A DNA stretch of 64,000 nt from Erodium maritimum (Eukaryota > Streptophyta > Magnoliopsida > Geraniales > Geraniaceae), in assembly GCA_963921825.1 (NCBI GenBank), contig OY997588.1:133393203-133457202 (forward strand), in the 5' to 3' direction. The position numbers and the translations under genes are program-made. Below, piece by piece: positions 13,348-26,408 of this stretch. The notes beneath the pieces are model-generated. The model did no database searches. It saw only the letters and a list, made by a program, of their open reading frames with translations, and was not told the DNA's origin. The first letter of the stretch is position 1; each line of letters opens with the position of its first letter.

Positions 13348-16300
13348 TCAGTGATCCTCAATCTTCTTCAGACCCTTCATATCTGTAGTCTCCACACTGT
13401 GCATTACAAACAATAAAATATGATCCCAAAACTTACATTCTCTATATAGGTCAATATCAGTGTAACAGAGTCCATGCATATGTAAAACCCCAACTGATCC
13501 TATCTAGTCTCACAAAAACTATAAGCTAATCAAGCTTCAACAACCATGAGATCATATTTTGGTAAAATGCATTTTAAACAACTGTTCTCATCATACTATT
13601 TCTTTAACCATCACACACGTGTTCACTTATAAGTTTATATCTATCTAAAATAGACAAACCTTCTCATCTTCTCTTGGAATTAGCACTTTATATTATTCTA
13701 TTTGTATCCTTTTACCACATATTTCTTTGCATCTTTCCCTCTCAAAATAGTCGTTTTGGTTTGATATGAAACAATATCGAGAGGATGGGTTGAAGTGAAC
13801 CTATACTTTTTACACTCTATCCTACTAACACGTAACTTCATATTGTTAAGGCTGCTAAAAAATGTATGCCTATACTAAAAGATAATTAATAACTAAAATG
13901 CTGAGCTGTACGCTACTCATATGGTACCTACCTAGTACCTAACCATTATAGCTTACATACTTGAGGGATGATGACATAAATACACCGTGTACTTAAATTT
14001 GTTTGCAAGTTGTTACTGTCCTCTTCATTTTGTAGCACGTTGTTACCATGTACTTTTTTTTAGTTGCACCGTCTATAACGGAGTAAAAAACAGATAGAAA
14101 ATACCAAATTGCCCTCAAATTTAGCTCAGATTTAAACAAGAGGAAGAAGGTTAATGTTGTCATTTTGATAATTTGGCAGGCCACATGCTGCTCTAAGTGG
14201 CTTTTTCTGTCAGTTTTAACAGATTTTAACAAATGGTTTGCAACTAAAAAAGCACAGGGTAATAACCTGCTAAAAAATGGAGGGCAGTAACAACTTGCAA
14301 AAAAAAAATTAAGTACACGATATATTTCTGCCACTATCCATATACTCTTACATCAGCTAAGCAGTAAGAATAACCAACAGGGGTAGGGATAGACTACAGT
14401 TATATAACGATAAATGGTTTAACAGAGGGTAGCTATTTCAGAAATCAAACCTAAACATTTTATCTAACTCCAAAACCTGGCCAGGAGTTGTAACAGATAT
14501 GGGAACGTCATCTAGTTAATAGTTACTAAGATGAGAGCTCAAAATATGCAAACACAAGAAAAATATCAAAACATGTACAAGGTATTACAGTTCTGACTGG
14601 AAAATCTTAAGAGTATCTAAGATAAAAACTACAATCATAGCAACTGGAGAAGGAATGTGTAAAGCAGCTCAGTATTTTTTGAGTGACTTACGTGGTTCCA
14701 TAGAGCACAATCTTTTGAACTTTGGTGATGTCGGCACCAGATTGATTGTCCTCAATAAAAATTGTCAAACTGGAAGAGATTAACAAGTAGGATGGACAGT
14801 TAGTTTCACTAGAAGTGGTCATAACTCATAAGGCTGAAAGGCTAACACAAACATGACTTACCTACGAACATTTTGAAACTTGACATACTTTAAGACTACT
14901 GGTTTACCCTGCAAAGGTGAAAATGTTCATAACCACAGCAGGAAAATTCTAATAAATAGGTTGTCAACTCATTTGCTCAAAAAAGTATTGTTTTGCATCA
15001 AGGTGGAAAAATACAGAATAAACTAATGGAAGATACGGGTATTAAGAACTCACCTTAAGATTCTCTGAGGATAGAACCATTGTGTCACTAGGGGGAAAGT
15101 CATTGACATTGCTGAAGATAAGATCATATATGAAAATGAAATAAAAACCATGAGCATACAAAAAATATTTATATTGTTCACATCTCAAAATAGTAAGCGT
15201 CATCCATCTAGCAATACCTAAATCCCATGTGCTCCTTGTTTGAGAAGAGCTTCACTGTCTTGGGACCTGTCAAATAACCACATTAGTATACTAAACAGAG
15301 TCTATTTCATTAATCCATGTAGCGCTCAACACTAAACCTATTCAGGGGGGAGAATCATAAAGTGATGATCATGTTTGAGACAGCCAGCAATGTTAGGACC
15401 AGAAGAACCCATCAGATGCAGATGTTTACAATTGATCAATTATTAAGACAAGAAGACCATTTGTAACTATAAAACAATTTAAAATCATCTGATTAGCCAG
15501 ATCAGTGCAACACTCAGCACAAGACACATTTAACCCTGGCCACTAAAGAAGGACCTATTTAGTTATTCTTATCATGTTTGGATATAAAATAGGTAAAAAA
15601 ATCCTTTTCAAACAACAATCTTGGCAATGTGATTCCAGACAGTTGAAAGTTGTATAGCATTAAGCGATAAGAAGAAGAATCTAACAGATAACAGAACAAA
15701 CACACATGAAAATACAGAAAATAAATTAGATTGTATTGTTTGCAGTAACTGCCTTCACAACTAGGTTGAAACATTCAACTATCAATAACTAGCAAAAAAA
15801 CATAGATAAGCTCTGAATGCAGAGTACGCATTGATGTATGCATACTACCAATGAAACTCAATATAGTCAATAGAAATTATCAGGTACCTTCATCTTCAGG
15901 TCCTTGGACAGCGATAGAATGCAATTTAATAACTTGGGTGAATGGTATATAAATCAACAGCTGCTCATCTGCATCACTTTCTAGATGCAACCCTTCATCT
16001 TCTCTGTAACCCTAATTCATGCAACAAAATTGGTCAAACCACGAAATGCAATTTGATCAAGAAGCAGAGCTCACTAAAGCAAAAAAGAGGAAAAGGGGGA
16101 GTAAATACAAGGGTCTAAAATTGCGGAATTGAGATCATAAGTTAACCTGATATTACCGCCACATGAAACAAATTAATATACCAAATGTGGATTTGGAATA
16201 ACTACTATCCTATGATACTTTGAAATTCAATAGGAACTAATTGAGATAACAGAATACCCAAATGTACATTACACAAAAATCATCAAAAAAAGACAGAATG

Positions 16301-16875
16301 AATTATCTAAAAACTCATATCCAAATCCACATATAAAATGATTCAATCAAAATACATCAGACATTTATTTCAAATCACAGAATTCAGACTTTTTTCTTAA
16401 TCAAGGAACAGATGTTTTTTAGTCAAATGGGCGTGAGACAGGTTGTTGAAAAGTGTTAAATTGTACAAACAACAAAACACATAATACTATAATAGTAACA
16501 TTAATATCAATAAATAGCCAATTATTGCTTCATATATCAATTATGAGTAAAATATTTAATATCGGAGCAAACAATGAAAACCAAACGATGACAATAGAAA
16601 GAATGAAAACCCTAGTAGTGGGTGATTTAGAAGAACCTGTTTGATAGCATTGGGGATAGAGTGACTGGTGTTCTGATTCAGACATTCGACTGCAGACCAG
16701 TCTATGAATTCTAACAGATCGACCTGGCAAGTACAAGGAAATAATAAAAGTTATCTCAGGCCTGGTCAACGTAAGTTCGATTCCGAATGAGAATTCTCGG
16801 GAAACAAACACAGGGTAAGGGGAAGACAGTACTTACTTGGCTTCTTAGGATTGCATTGGCTGATTCGGCTGACAT
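13348..16875 (-). CDS. PITH domain-containing protein (At3g04780 type)
   Basis: Small cytosolic protein consisting of a single PITH (DUF1000) beta-sandwich domain, the domain found in thioredoxin-like TXNL1 as a proteasome-interacting module. The plant stand-alone form is about 176 aa. Eight exons on the minus strand: 16875-16837, 16723-16637, 16011-15888, 15266-15218, 15111-15054, 14908-14862, 14769-14692 and 13396-13348. They total 531 nt including the stop, i.e. 176 aa, exactly the family length, and all junctions are in phase. Landmarks are MSAESANAI at the start, [67 protein letters not shown] and the end KKIEDH. No lesion is seen. A MITE sits in the last intron without touching exons. 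The biochemical role of plant stand-alone PITH proteins is not well defined. Confidence 0.96.
13986..14319. mobile_element. MITE in last intron of the PITH gene, ~334 bp
   Basis: Long inverted termini: the left reads CGTGTACTTAAATTTG...GCAAGTTGTTACTGTCCTC, and the complement of the right reads CGTGTACTTAATTTTT...GCAAGTTGTTACTGCCCTC. They stay alignable for about 80 bp each side, so nearly half the element is terminal repeat. It lies wholly within the intron 13397-14691. The target duplication is not clear, so the superfamily is open; Mutator-like is my guess from the TIR length. Confidence 0.75.
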
Positions 16876-17081
16876 GTTTGCTTGTTAGATGGGTGATAAG
16901 CTTCGGAGAGAAAGGTGAGACCTTGGAGAAAGATTTGAAATTGGAGAGAGAATGAAACAGAAGGACAAGACAACCCTATATTGAAAGTTGAAACCCAATT
17001 GGAATCGGAAATTGCGTTACCCAAACGCACCGTCTTCGTACAACAGTACAGGCAAAGGGGTAAAAATAAAATAGTACTTTT

Positions 17082-17935
17082 TTTTTTAAACAAGAGGAAG
17101 GGTATTATACCAAATAGACGGTTACAGAGTAGACCCTAACGGTCCTGGATACCAGATTTTTGTTCGGGCCTCCCGTAGGCGACCCAGCTCTTATGGTTCC
17201 GTAGAAGTACTACGTTTTACCGTAGATACAAACTGAGGACATCCTCTTACACAGCGTTTCAGCTTATTGATTCTAAGAACGAAAACAAAACAGCAACAGA
17301 GAATCCATCTAAAACAATACTCGCAATTCAGAATTGAAACTAAAATTGACTCCAATCTAAAACATAAAAGACGATCTGCTTCCTTTCTCCTCCTAGGACG
17401 GCCGAACAACGTAAGTCCCGAATCATGATGCGTAGGTCCCGGATCCCAATTCCACTGATTCTTCAAAATCTTCTCCAAGCAGATAGACCGTGGAGGTCGG
17501 TTCGTGATTACCCCGGAGGGTTCAGTTTTACCTGAAAGTTCAACCTTCTCCAAGTGGATACACTATGGAGGTTGGTTCGAAAATACCCCTGAAGGGTCGG
17601 TATAAACCGAAAGTGCAGCATAGTCATTTTCGACTCTGTGTTACCTCGGTGGGTGATGGGATAAACCACCAACCGCACACCCGATTGAAGCGTGGATCCG
17701 GCAACGGTGGAGAAACACGACGATGACGGCGGCGACAATACGAAGGCGGTGAGAAAGTACGCAAGTGAGGACGATTATTGAGAGAGGGACTCAATACAAG
17801 AAGGAAGAGGAAGAGTAATCTCCATTGACAACCTCAATGGCCAAAGCCATGGAGGCCGTCGACGGCTAGGACGGCTAGAGTTTTTTGGGGGGAGAGTTCT
17901 CGCAGGGCTGTGAGAGGATTTACGCTTTCCTGTTT
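17082..17935 (-). mobile_element. L1-like retroposon remnant
   Basis: The left edge is a run of about ten T then AAAC (the complement of a poly(A) tail). The right edge is a GC-rich 5' leader ending in GGGGGGAGAG-like sequence, as in the 47-kb copy. A block near 17430-17450 (CCCGGATCCCAATTCCA) is shared with the copy at 18.6 kb. An internal imperfect duplication occurs (TCTCCAAGCAGATAGACCGT against TCTCCAAGTGGATACACTAT, about 17470 and 17548). No intact protein. Confidence 0.55.
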
Positions 17936-18039
17936 TTTACTTCGATATTAGCCTGACTAACATTCACGTTTTAAATTTGCATGAAATATTACTTTAATTA
18001 TCATAAAATCTCTCCCTTTTTTAACAGTAAATAAACCTT

Positions 18040-19020
18040 TTTTTTAAATGTGAACATAGATGTTTTATTAATCATGACAATAAATCGTAAATATAAATTG
18101 GGTCCGTGACCCTGAGCTTCAGTATATGTTCGAGACCTCTGTAGGGCATCCGGCGTACTTGGATTGGACCCGTATTAGTAGCTTACTTTGTATCGTAGAC
18201 AATAAAGGCAACAAATAAACAAAAAAAACGAACCTAAGAAACTATAGAGCATGTGATGTCAATTCTTCTAAACCCCGTAACTTGCGTACTGGGTTGTTTT
18301 GGTATTGCCAACCCATCGTCTTGAGTCATCGGGGATCACCTGAGATGTCCCTCCATGTGATGAGACTTGGTTTAGATGTTGTAAGGGCAGCGGAGCATGC
18401 TCCGATTGTGACTTCACTGATACCTTTCACAGAATTAGGTCACTTTTCCCTCCATAAATCATCATCAGATCGACCCACCCTACCGTAATCCGGTAGGACC
18501 TGTCCAAAATTGACATATCCCAAAAGGGTATGTCCAGACTTGAGGTATCCGACCTTGGGTGTCGTGGAGACAGACCCCATCCTATCGTCGCTCCTCCCGG
18601 ATCCCAATTCCACCGTCTGTATTGCTCTGAGACCTTCTCCACCCGATTCGGCCAGACATTCGGTTGGTAAAGTTGTACCAAAATCAAAACCCTAAATTGT
18701 GGGAATCAGTTTCGGATTAGTCCTGAAGGCCCTTTATAGTCTCTTAGACTCAGTGTATAGTCTCTTAGATTCAGTGGAAAGTGACAGTACATATGGGCGG
18801 ACAGAGAAACAAGACCATCATGGAACCGGTAAACTCCGCCTCCATTGAATGGTTGTCGCCGCCACACCGCCTGTTAGTTCTGGGAGTGAGGACGTCATTC
18901 TTCGACATCGTTTTTGTTGTGAACAAGAGGAATAGAACTATGGCGTAAGCCATGGAAGATACCATGGCCAACTTCTTCTCTATGCGGCGTTGCTCTAGTT
19001 TTCTTTGTAGATAGAGTTTT
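18040..19020 (-). mobile_element. L1-like retroposon remnant
   Basis: The left edge is T-run + AAATGTGAACATAGATGTTTTATTAAT, closely matching the 10.46-kb copy (AAACGTGACGACATAGAATTTTATTAAT). The internal block near 18250-18310 (GAGCATGTGATGTCAATTCTTCTAAACC) matches 19400-19430. The block at 18556-18605 (GGGTGTCGTGGAGACA...CCCATCCTATCGTC) matches 19505-19545. Two near-identical 20-bp units, TATAGTCTCTTAGA(C/T)TCAGTG, lie at about 18736-18777. Confidence 0.55.
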
Positions 19021-19039
19021 TTACAATGTAAAATTAGAT

Positions 19040-19880
19040 ATTTAATAAAAAAAATTCTTAAACATGCGACAAAAGAATTTGAATTAATCATGTCATAACA
19101 AAGTACAACTTGACTTATTGTCTTTGGGTTCCAAATATGTCTGTTGACTCTTGTAAATATCAAGCGTTTTTAGATCCGTAGACTTAGTCTAATTTGTAAT
19201 TTAAACAAACAAACCAACATCTGCCCAAACAACAATATATAGTACAAAACAACAAAATAAACCCAACTAAAAAACAAACAGAAGTATTCAAAAAAGAAAA
19301 AAAAACAAACAGAAAAAACCCATAAAACAACGGCCAACTCCCGCCTGCTCTCTTCCTTCTCCTGTGTGCGCCGAGGGGACCCTGTGGAACATTAAAACTA
19401 GGGAGCATGCGATGCCAGTTCTCCCAAACCTCATAGCTTTCGTGGTGGGGCGTCCTTGTACTAGTGATCTGTCATCTTGACTCGTCGGGGTAACCTGATA
19501 TGGGGTGTCGTGGAAACATATCCCATCTTATCGTCCCACCCTCGGATCTCAAACCCATTGACTAGATTGTTTCAATGCCTTCTTCAGTCAACTCGTACGG
19601 GTGTTCAGTTGATAGACCTTTAGCTGTGGTTGGTTTTTGTCTGAACCCTGGCCTCGACAATTCCAAGTCATGAACTTGGCCATTGAAGATTCCAGAAACC
19701 AGTGAACAACAATACGAGAGGACAGAGCGTAGTGAGAGTATCGCGTACCTGAATATTGACGATAGTTGGATAATGTTGGAGAACGTATTTGCTGGAAGAA
19801 GATGTAGGAATGTTAGTCTCTCAGAGGAAAACGATCTTCGTCGACCATAGAAAAATTGTAGCCTTCGCAGCTCATATAAA
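19040..19880 (-). mobile_element. L1-like retroposon remnant
   Basis: Same family and orientation as the preceding copy: TTAAACATGCGACA at the left edge (19050), the shared GAGCATGCGATGCCAGTTCTCCCAAACC block near 19403, and GGGGTGTCGTGGAAACATATCCCATCTTATCGTC near 19503. No intact protein. Together with the 18-kb copy this looks like tandem or nested insertion in one orientation. Confidence 0.5.
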
Positions 19881-19948
19881 CTTTTTATTAATAAAAAAGT
19901 ATTAGCTTGAAAAATAGATTTATGTAGGAAACTTTCTTCTCACTATTA

Positions 19949-20735
19949 TGTGAAATTTCATTTTAAATAAGTATTTTAAACTTTTTTTTTCCATTCCGTT
20001 ATCCTAAAAAAAATTAATTTCCAATGTAGTCTTTTTCGTTATTTTTCCGTTCAAAACATTTAAAAATCCAAAATACGCTTTCACTAACAATGAAATTTTC
20101 AAAATCATATCTTGACTTTTTAGAAAATCATTTTGTTTAATCTTTAATTTTTATTAATACTAATACCCCTATTGATTTCAGTACCCATAAGCAATCTAAC
20201 TCAAAACTTAGAACGCCTCAATTTTCATCATCTTCTTCAAGATTTTTTGTTGGTAATGGCTCAAATCTGGCTTTGAAACCATAAATATCTTGATAGTCCT
20301 CATAAGTCAAAAGCGTATACAAAATCCATAAAACCTATCTCAAAAATCAAAACCCATAAATCGATAATCCCCATGAATTAAAACCAAATCAACCCCATTA
20401 TTATGAAAAATGAAACCCATTTTGTTTTTATTCATAAAAATTGCTCATTTTGTACGAACAAATCCATGGATTGAAATAGAGATAATGGAGATGAAGATGC
20501 TTTTGTGTATGAAGATGGAGGCAAGAAACGATGGATGGTTCGGGGATGGAGAGTGATATGATGGAGATGGAAATAAAAGAGGGTTTAAAATTTGAGGGGT
20601 AATTTTGTCATTTCCAAAAAGATGAAAACGACAAAATCAAAAAAAAAATTAGGGTAGTGAAAAAGAAAAAAAAATTAGGGTACCATCTGAAAATAAAACT
20701 TTTTAGACTACCGAGTTGAAAATTTCACCAAAAAA
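19949..20735. repeat. possible Mutator-type inverted-repeat element
   Basis: The left segment GTGAAATTTCATTTTAAATAAG...TTTAAACTTTTTTTTTCC...ATCCTAAAAAAAATTA is matched by the complement of the right segment (GGTGAAATTTTCAACTCGG...AAAAAGTTTTATTTTC...ACCCTAATTTTTTTT). The match is loose and AT-rich, and I cannot fix a target duplication. There is no gene inside. Confidence 0.35.
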
Positions 20736-20798
20736 TAAAACAATACGAAAGATGTTGCTTGGGCATAGATTACAACGATGGAAAAGAAAAGGGACTAA

Positions 20799-21381
20799 AA
20801 GCATCTAAAGTGGCAGGTTGTTCTTGGTGGCTGCTCATGCTGGTTGTTCGAATAAAATATAATAAAATTTTCTATCAACCAACAAACTCCAGTGGTGTTT
20901 TTTCTACTGACTTTTTCGGTGTTGGCTGATAGGATAAATTAATATTAAACATAACACTTTTATTTTAAAAAAACACATTATTATTACACTATTAATTTAA
21001 AATTAATAAAATAAGTAATGAAGAAAATTAATAAAAAAAATAAAGAAAGAAAGTTAATAGAATAATTAATAAAGTAAATATAAAAAAAATTTAAAAAATA
21101 TAAAAACTAATTAATTAAATGAATAATATAGAAAATGTAAAAAAGAAATTAATAAAAACAATAAAAAAAATTGAAATGAAAAGAAGAATTAATAAAGAAA
21201 ATAAAAAAATAAATAGAAATAAAAAAAACTCAGCAGCATTTTTGTTACTTTCTGTTGGAGCATGGTGTTGTCGGTTGCGTCAGCATCGATAGTCTCCGCC
21301 AGCACCGAACCGTCAACGAATCATTTGCGAGCCGCCACCGTTTCATCTCCGCCAGTGAAACGCTTAGCGTTGGAGATGCTC
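20799..21381. mobile_element. Tourist-like (PIF/Harbinger) MITE, ~583 bp
   Basis: Termini are AAGCATCT on the left and GAGCATCTCCAACG on the complement of the right, flanked by the 3-bp duplication TAA (20796-20798 and 21382-21384). GAGCATCTCCAA-type ends with a TAA/TTA target are the Tourist/Harbinger hallmark. The interior is a long A-rich non-coding stretch (20940-21235) framed by GC-richer ends. The left terminus has diverged, so exact pairing is short. Confidence 0.55.
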
Positions 21382-21399
21382 TAACACATAAACAACATA

Positions 21400-22680
21400 A
21401 ATTTGTCACAAAAAAAAACACCTAACCTAATATTATCGCGTACGGCGACACTCATTCTAAGAACAATCGTTAGAAGAATGTAAGGTAGACTTGACTTGTC
21501 CATCACGACAGTACTAAGTATGCTTAATTAGACTATCCAACCTTCCGACGTCCTCCTCTGATATGATTGAGGGTCCAAAAAAATTAGCGTTGTTGAATCC
21601 CAACATAGGTCAAGGTTGCCTAATAGCTACTCGGATGCTTGTCTATAAGGAGTATTTTCACCCCATTTAGCGACACGTGAAACTCTCATGGGGAGAGGCA
21701 GGGGTCTTTACCACCCCTCGCCTGAATGAACCTAACCTTTTTGGTGCTCCCCACCTCAGAATGTTTCGATTCTTAGGGGTTGTGTTCTGGCATCTTCCTA
21801 GAGAGCGTGAATTCTTTCAGCCACTACCTCTCTTATTCGGACCTTCCATTTCTTTTCTCAATCCATCTCCCGGGAGGGACCAGATCTCATGAAGATGCAA
21901 AATTCCAGGGGGGGACTCTATTCCAAGACAGGTAGGGACACATGTCATTATGTGTCTCTCCCTAGGTGTTGGAAGCAGTTTTAGTGGTGGTGGAAGCATC
22001 TCGGGATTCTTTCCCTTAACGTTGAGCGTATCACCCTAAGTAAGCGGTCATAGATCATATGGTCAGACCTCCTCAGCCTCCTGACCCATTGTAATTACAA
22101 ATTCGGCATGATCAGAGTCAGGGCTCGCTCCTGATACTAAGCCACACGAATGACTCTCGACTTCCAATGTCCTACTATTGGCATGTCGAAAAGGAAATGG
22201 TCTGACAGTAGAAGCCTCTGAATGGACCGAAATGGGTGCCTCCAACAAGTACATGTGTCTCGACCTATATTGTTCGTTCTTCTTAAGACAATTACCACCA
22301 CGCAGTTGCATGTTTGCCTTCATGGATTGTCCCGCTAGTGGCTCGCTCATGTCCGCTCGGAATGCTCCTACTGAAGCCACCTTGCAGTCCCAAACAACAT
22401 GTCGTATCTGATTGTAGTTGTAACAATAATCAGTCAGCCGCTCGTAACTGAGGTCGACCTTAACTTGCATTCGCCTGTCTCCTATCTCAAACAATAGTTG
22501 CCAATAAAAGGTTTGGACCAACGAGATCCGGACACAAAACTGGAGATAATTCCCACAACTCCGTCCATTGGAATCGCCATCAACATCCATGCATGTTCCC
22601 AAGACATTCCTGAACTGATATCCTACCTTTCGATTTATGGCACCGATGGGCAGGTTAGATGATATAAGTCGGTATCGAGT
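21400..22680 (-). mobile_element. L1 LINE ORF1 remnant
   Basis: A 179-codon open frame at 22602-22063 (minus) contains VKVDLSYERLTDYCYNYN and a degenerate CX2CX4HX4C-like end (IRHVVWDC). This matches the DUF4283 plus zinc-knuckle region of plant L1 ORF1 nucleic-acid chaperones (usual form KYERLPxFCYxCGxxGHxxxxC). Downstream on the minus strand (22060-21560) the frame is lost. There is no reverse transcriptase. It is inactive. Confidence 0.6.
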
Positions 22681-22910
22681 GATCTCGTTCGATTCAATTT
22701 TTAAACAAATGATAAGTACTCTTAAGACATGGGTAAAATAGTATTTTAGTTATACAAACCATTTATTCCTTCAATTTATAAACAAACTGATAAATATTTT
22801 TACAACATATAAAATTAAATTAAACCTTAGAATTTAACCTCTAAATATAACTTTTTTTATCTACTGTTTATGAAAAGGATGAAACTAAACGCTATCCAAG
22901 TTAACAACCT

Positions 22911-25505
22911 CAGATTTTCCTCCCTCTTTTCCCCTCTCACTTTGTAAATTAGTAAACCTTTTCCCAAAAGAATACGCAGCCTTCTCTCTCAAACAGAACT
23001 ACGCTTTGCGACCCATGGAGGCGACAACATGGATTAGTTCCTCGGATTTCAGCAACACCTATGCCCCAAGCGGCGACGGTGGTACTCGGACGGTAAGTCT
23101 CTCCCGTCCATGGTCCCCGCCCTCACTGTCTCGCGAAACTTCGCGGTCACCTGTCGTTCCTTCATCGGTACATAAGGGTGAAGAGATTCAGGAAGGACTG
23201 GCGATGGTCTTCTCCGCCAGTAAAGGGGCGGAGCAGGAAATATCGAAGGGATGAAGAATGCTAGGCGGTTGACGATCGCAAGGGGTCCTCCTCGAGAAAA
23301 CACATGGCGCCGTGAGGAGAACCCCGACGGTGGGACCACGGCCACGCGTGAGGAAAGAGACGATGACACCGGAAGGGTTGGGTCGGGGAGTTCCAACCCC
23401 ACCCTCTCCGATCAGATTGCAAATAATTGCATCTTTTTGGACAGACAATGTGCCAGTACATGGGAGGCCGGAGACTGAAACGGAACCGAAAGAGGACAGA
23501 GACACGGATCTCATCTTGGGGGTCGGAGGCGTTCTACCGGATTCCTTGGCATGTCAAGAATCGGGCTTGTTTGCTAATACGCATACGACCCACAAGTTGG
23601 CCACGACCTGACGGCGACGCAAGGGCAAGGAACCCATGAGAGTTCTGAGCGATGAGGAGAGGGAGGAAATGGGATGGGACTAACAGTGGGCTTTGACCAT
23701 GTGAACCTTGGGCCGAGAAGGGGTTTTGGACCATAGGTCGAGGACTTGGGTCGGGGTCACAGTAATCGTGATTTGGGCCGTCGTCCGGGCTGGGTGGATA
23801 GAAGTTAGTCGGGAGCTTCTCGGTTTGTAGGTACGGGCCAAGGCCGGTCTTCGGTTGGGCCTTGGAAAAGAACAGGGGTGGGCCGTCATTATGGGGACAT
23901 GGACAGACCTGGGGTAGGGTTGACCCGATGAGATGTCTCGAACCCAAGAACCACGACTCCAAGAGCAGGCAGATATCGAACCAGAGAAGGAAATTACTCG
24001 ACCCTGTTTGCAATTTTTGAAGAACAAACAAGAGTAGAAGCTTTGGGATCCCAAATGGGGTCTTTGTGTATTAAGGAGGTTGTGATTCCTCCAGTAGAAG
24101 TGCGTAGGAGAGGACCACATTTTTCGTTTGCATTAGCAACGAAAGTCCTATCTAACCGAGCCTTCTTTCGGAAGATGCTAGTAAATTGGCTCGCGGACAA
24201 GTGGGAAGTCAGAAATGAGAAGGACATGGAATTGTAGGAGGGGGTGTTGACTTTCTTCTTCAGGAATGCTAGAGAAAGGGTACGAATACTGGTAGGGGAA
24301 CCTTAGGAATTCAAGAATTCCTTGGTCTTGTTTGCAGACCTTAGGCCACATATGCGCCCAAGAGATATGGTTTTTACCCATTTCTTGGTCTGGGCAAGAA
24401 TATCGAATCTCCCTGTTGGTGCTTGGAACAAGGGAGTAGGATTCAGATTGGGAAGCGATTTGGGTATCTGTCAAGCAGTAGATGATGAAGCAGACGTGAT
24501 GTGCTGGGGGGACTTCATGAGAATCCGGGTCAGACTCGACATTCGTATTCCCCTACAGAGCCAGTTATGGTTCTGACTTTTGGAATCTCAAGTACGTACG
24601 ATGCTTCATATTTTGTATGAGAGATTTCCCAATCACTGCTTTAGATGTAGTTGTGCTGGCCACCTATTTACAACATGCCCAGTGGACGGAGGGGTTCGGG
24701 CCCGTCACTAAGATCACCAGCAAACCCTTGATCGGCCTTAGTACGATCGAAACATGGAAAGCCTGTACCAGGGACAAATTGGGACTATATAAGGGGCTCC
24801 TCGGGACATCAAACCCGAAGGTTCGCCCTAGAGGCCCCGAGAAGGATAACAAGGCAGGATTGGAACCCAAGGGGCCCAAGATAGGTCATTCTGGAAATAC
24901 CACCAGGTTTCAAACTCAGTACCTCTGTTTCAGCGTGGAGGAAGAGGCCGGTAAGGGAGGATGGAGAGGAGGACTCTGAAAGATCTACCAAGACTAGAGA
25001 GGCGACAAGTGCAGCGGCATGGGGTTTTAAACACCCTTGCCTCACCGAATGAGTCTGAGGTGGTCTAGTGGGGGGTTGGTCGGCTTCACCGCCCCACTGG
25101 ACGTATGGTGGATGAGGTTCCATCAAGATCCGACAAGATACCCCTCTACCTTCTTGGGGGCCAGCAATTTTGCGTTTAGGAGCCCTACTTTTATCATTCA
25201 AGGAAAGACAACACACGCTGCATCCTGGAGGAGTACCCAGTCCACCGTAGTTCCAATCCGGAAATGGGTCCGCTCTACCCTAGCTTCCAGGTCAGATTAG
25301 TTGTATCGGTGTCCCTAAACACTACCGCAGTACCTTCTTCTAATCGTTTCAGCGAAGAGGTTTGGTCAATAAGTCAGATTTTTGGTTGTCACAATTTCTT
25401 TTGTATCAGTTTTCCTTTTCGGTACTTTTATTTTGAAGATGTCTGGTATTTGTACTTGTCATATTCTGCTTAACATAATATGAACCGTTGTTCTGTCAAA
25501 AAAAA
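22911..25505 (+). mobile_element. ORF1-only 'half-LINE' (L1 derivative) with intact ends
   Basis: A 13-bp target duplication, aagttaacaacct, lies at 22898-22910 and 25506-25518. The 3' end is GTTCTGTC followed by an A-run (about 25499-25507). The 5' leader is pyrimidine-rich and is followed by an ATG at 23015 (MEATTWISSSDF). Between 24043 and 24680 one frame, broken by a few stops, carries plant L1 ORF1 features: a DUF4283-like region (FADLRPHMRPRDMVFTHF, ARISNLPVGAW, MRIRVRLDI) and the zinc knuckle CFRCSCAGHLFTTC. After it, about 800 bp lead straight to the tail. No endonuclease or reverse-transcriptase domain is present. It is 2.6 kb instead of about 6 kb for a full L1, and would need enzymes supplied by a complete L1. 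Confidence 0.8.
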
Positions 25506-25518
25506 AGTTAACAACCTT

Positions 25519-26015
25519 AAAATCTAATCTATTTTTCGTTTATATTGTTCATTATTTGTTAAAAATCCTCTGACTTTGAAAATAATTTTAATCCCCGTAA
25601 CTTTGATATATATAGGCTTTAAATAATCTGAATAAATTAAATACTTTTATACAAAATCTGAATTTATTTTTAATTCTTTTAAATTTAGTTGAAAATATGA
25701 GCTTATTTTTATTTATTTTTAATATCTAAATTACATAAAGTTATTTGTTAACTATTTTGTGAAGAAGAAGAAAAACTAGCTCTACATTTTTTCGCTTTAT
25801 TTTTTCTTATTCTTCCTCTACTCCTCAACTCTCATGAGCGATTATATATTAGGTTTTTTACACCAAAAGTTTGACGAGTAGATTCCAAAATTACATCGCC
25901 AGCCACTTTTCCCTTCCTTTTACTCCATCACTGATAAGGTTTCAGTACTGTTGTGGGCGTATGGTGAATAATCCATCGACGTGGTAGAACGTGGTTGGCA
26001 GAGGGTTGTTACGGT
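25519..26015. other. intergenic, nothing recognised
   Basis: AT-rich sequence between the half-LINE and the hAT MITE. I see no gene, no clear inverted repeat and no RNA gene. Confidence 0.4.
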
Positions 26016-26023
26016 GTTGCAAC

Positions 26024-26408
26024 CAAGGTTCTAAAAGTGGCTAGGCGTAGTCGGGCATCTATGACCTTCAGGGATTAATCGGGGACTAGACGGGGATTAA
26101 TCGGAGTTTTTGTTTCTATTTTTAAATTTTTAATAGATATATTACTATATATAGAAACAAAATATGAACTTGCTTATATTTAAAATGGTAACAAATATTT
26201 AAAATACCTAAAAAATAACACCAAACAACTTAGAAGCACAACCCCTAATATCATCAACATCGAACAACTCTAGACAACCATCTAATTATTTTAATTTAGT
26301 CAATATAATATGCAAAATTGTTCTAGGCGTCTAGTTGGGTCGGTTAGGCTCAAAATAAGGCCTAGGAAGACGCCTAGACGTTGCCCAGTCGGGAATTTTA
26401 GAACACTT
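26024..26408. mobile_element. hAT-type MITE, ~385 bp
   Basis: The left terminus is CAAGGTTCTAAAA; the right terminus complement is AAGTGTTCTAAAA. Sub-terminal CTAGGCG / GCCTAGACG blocks occur at both ends. An 8-bp duplication with one mismatch flanks it (gttgcaac 26016-26023; gctgcaac 26409-26416). Eight-bp duplications and CARGG-type ends fit hAT. The interior is AT-rich and non-coding. Confidence 0.65.

Noticed and set aside
23006-24237. Several short plus and minus frames around 23-24 kb as host genes
   Set aside because: They fall inside the half-LINE, overlap each other on both strands, and match no host family.
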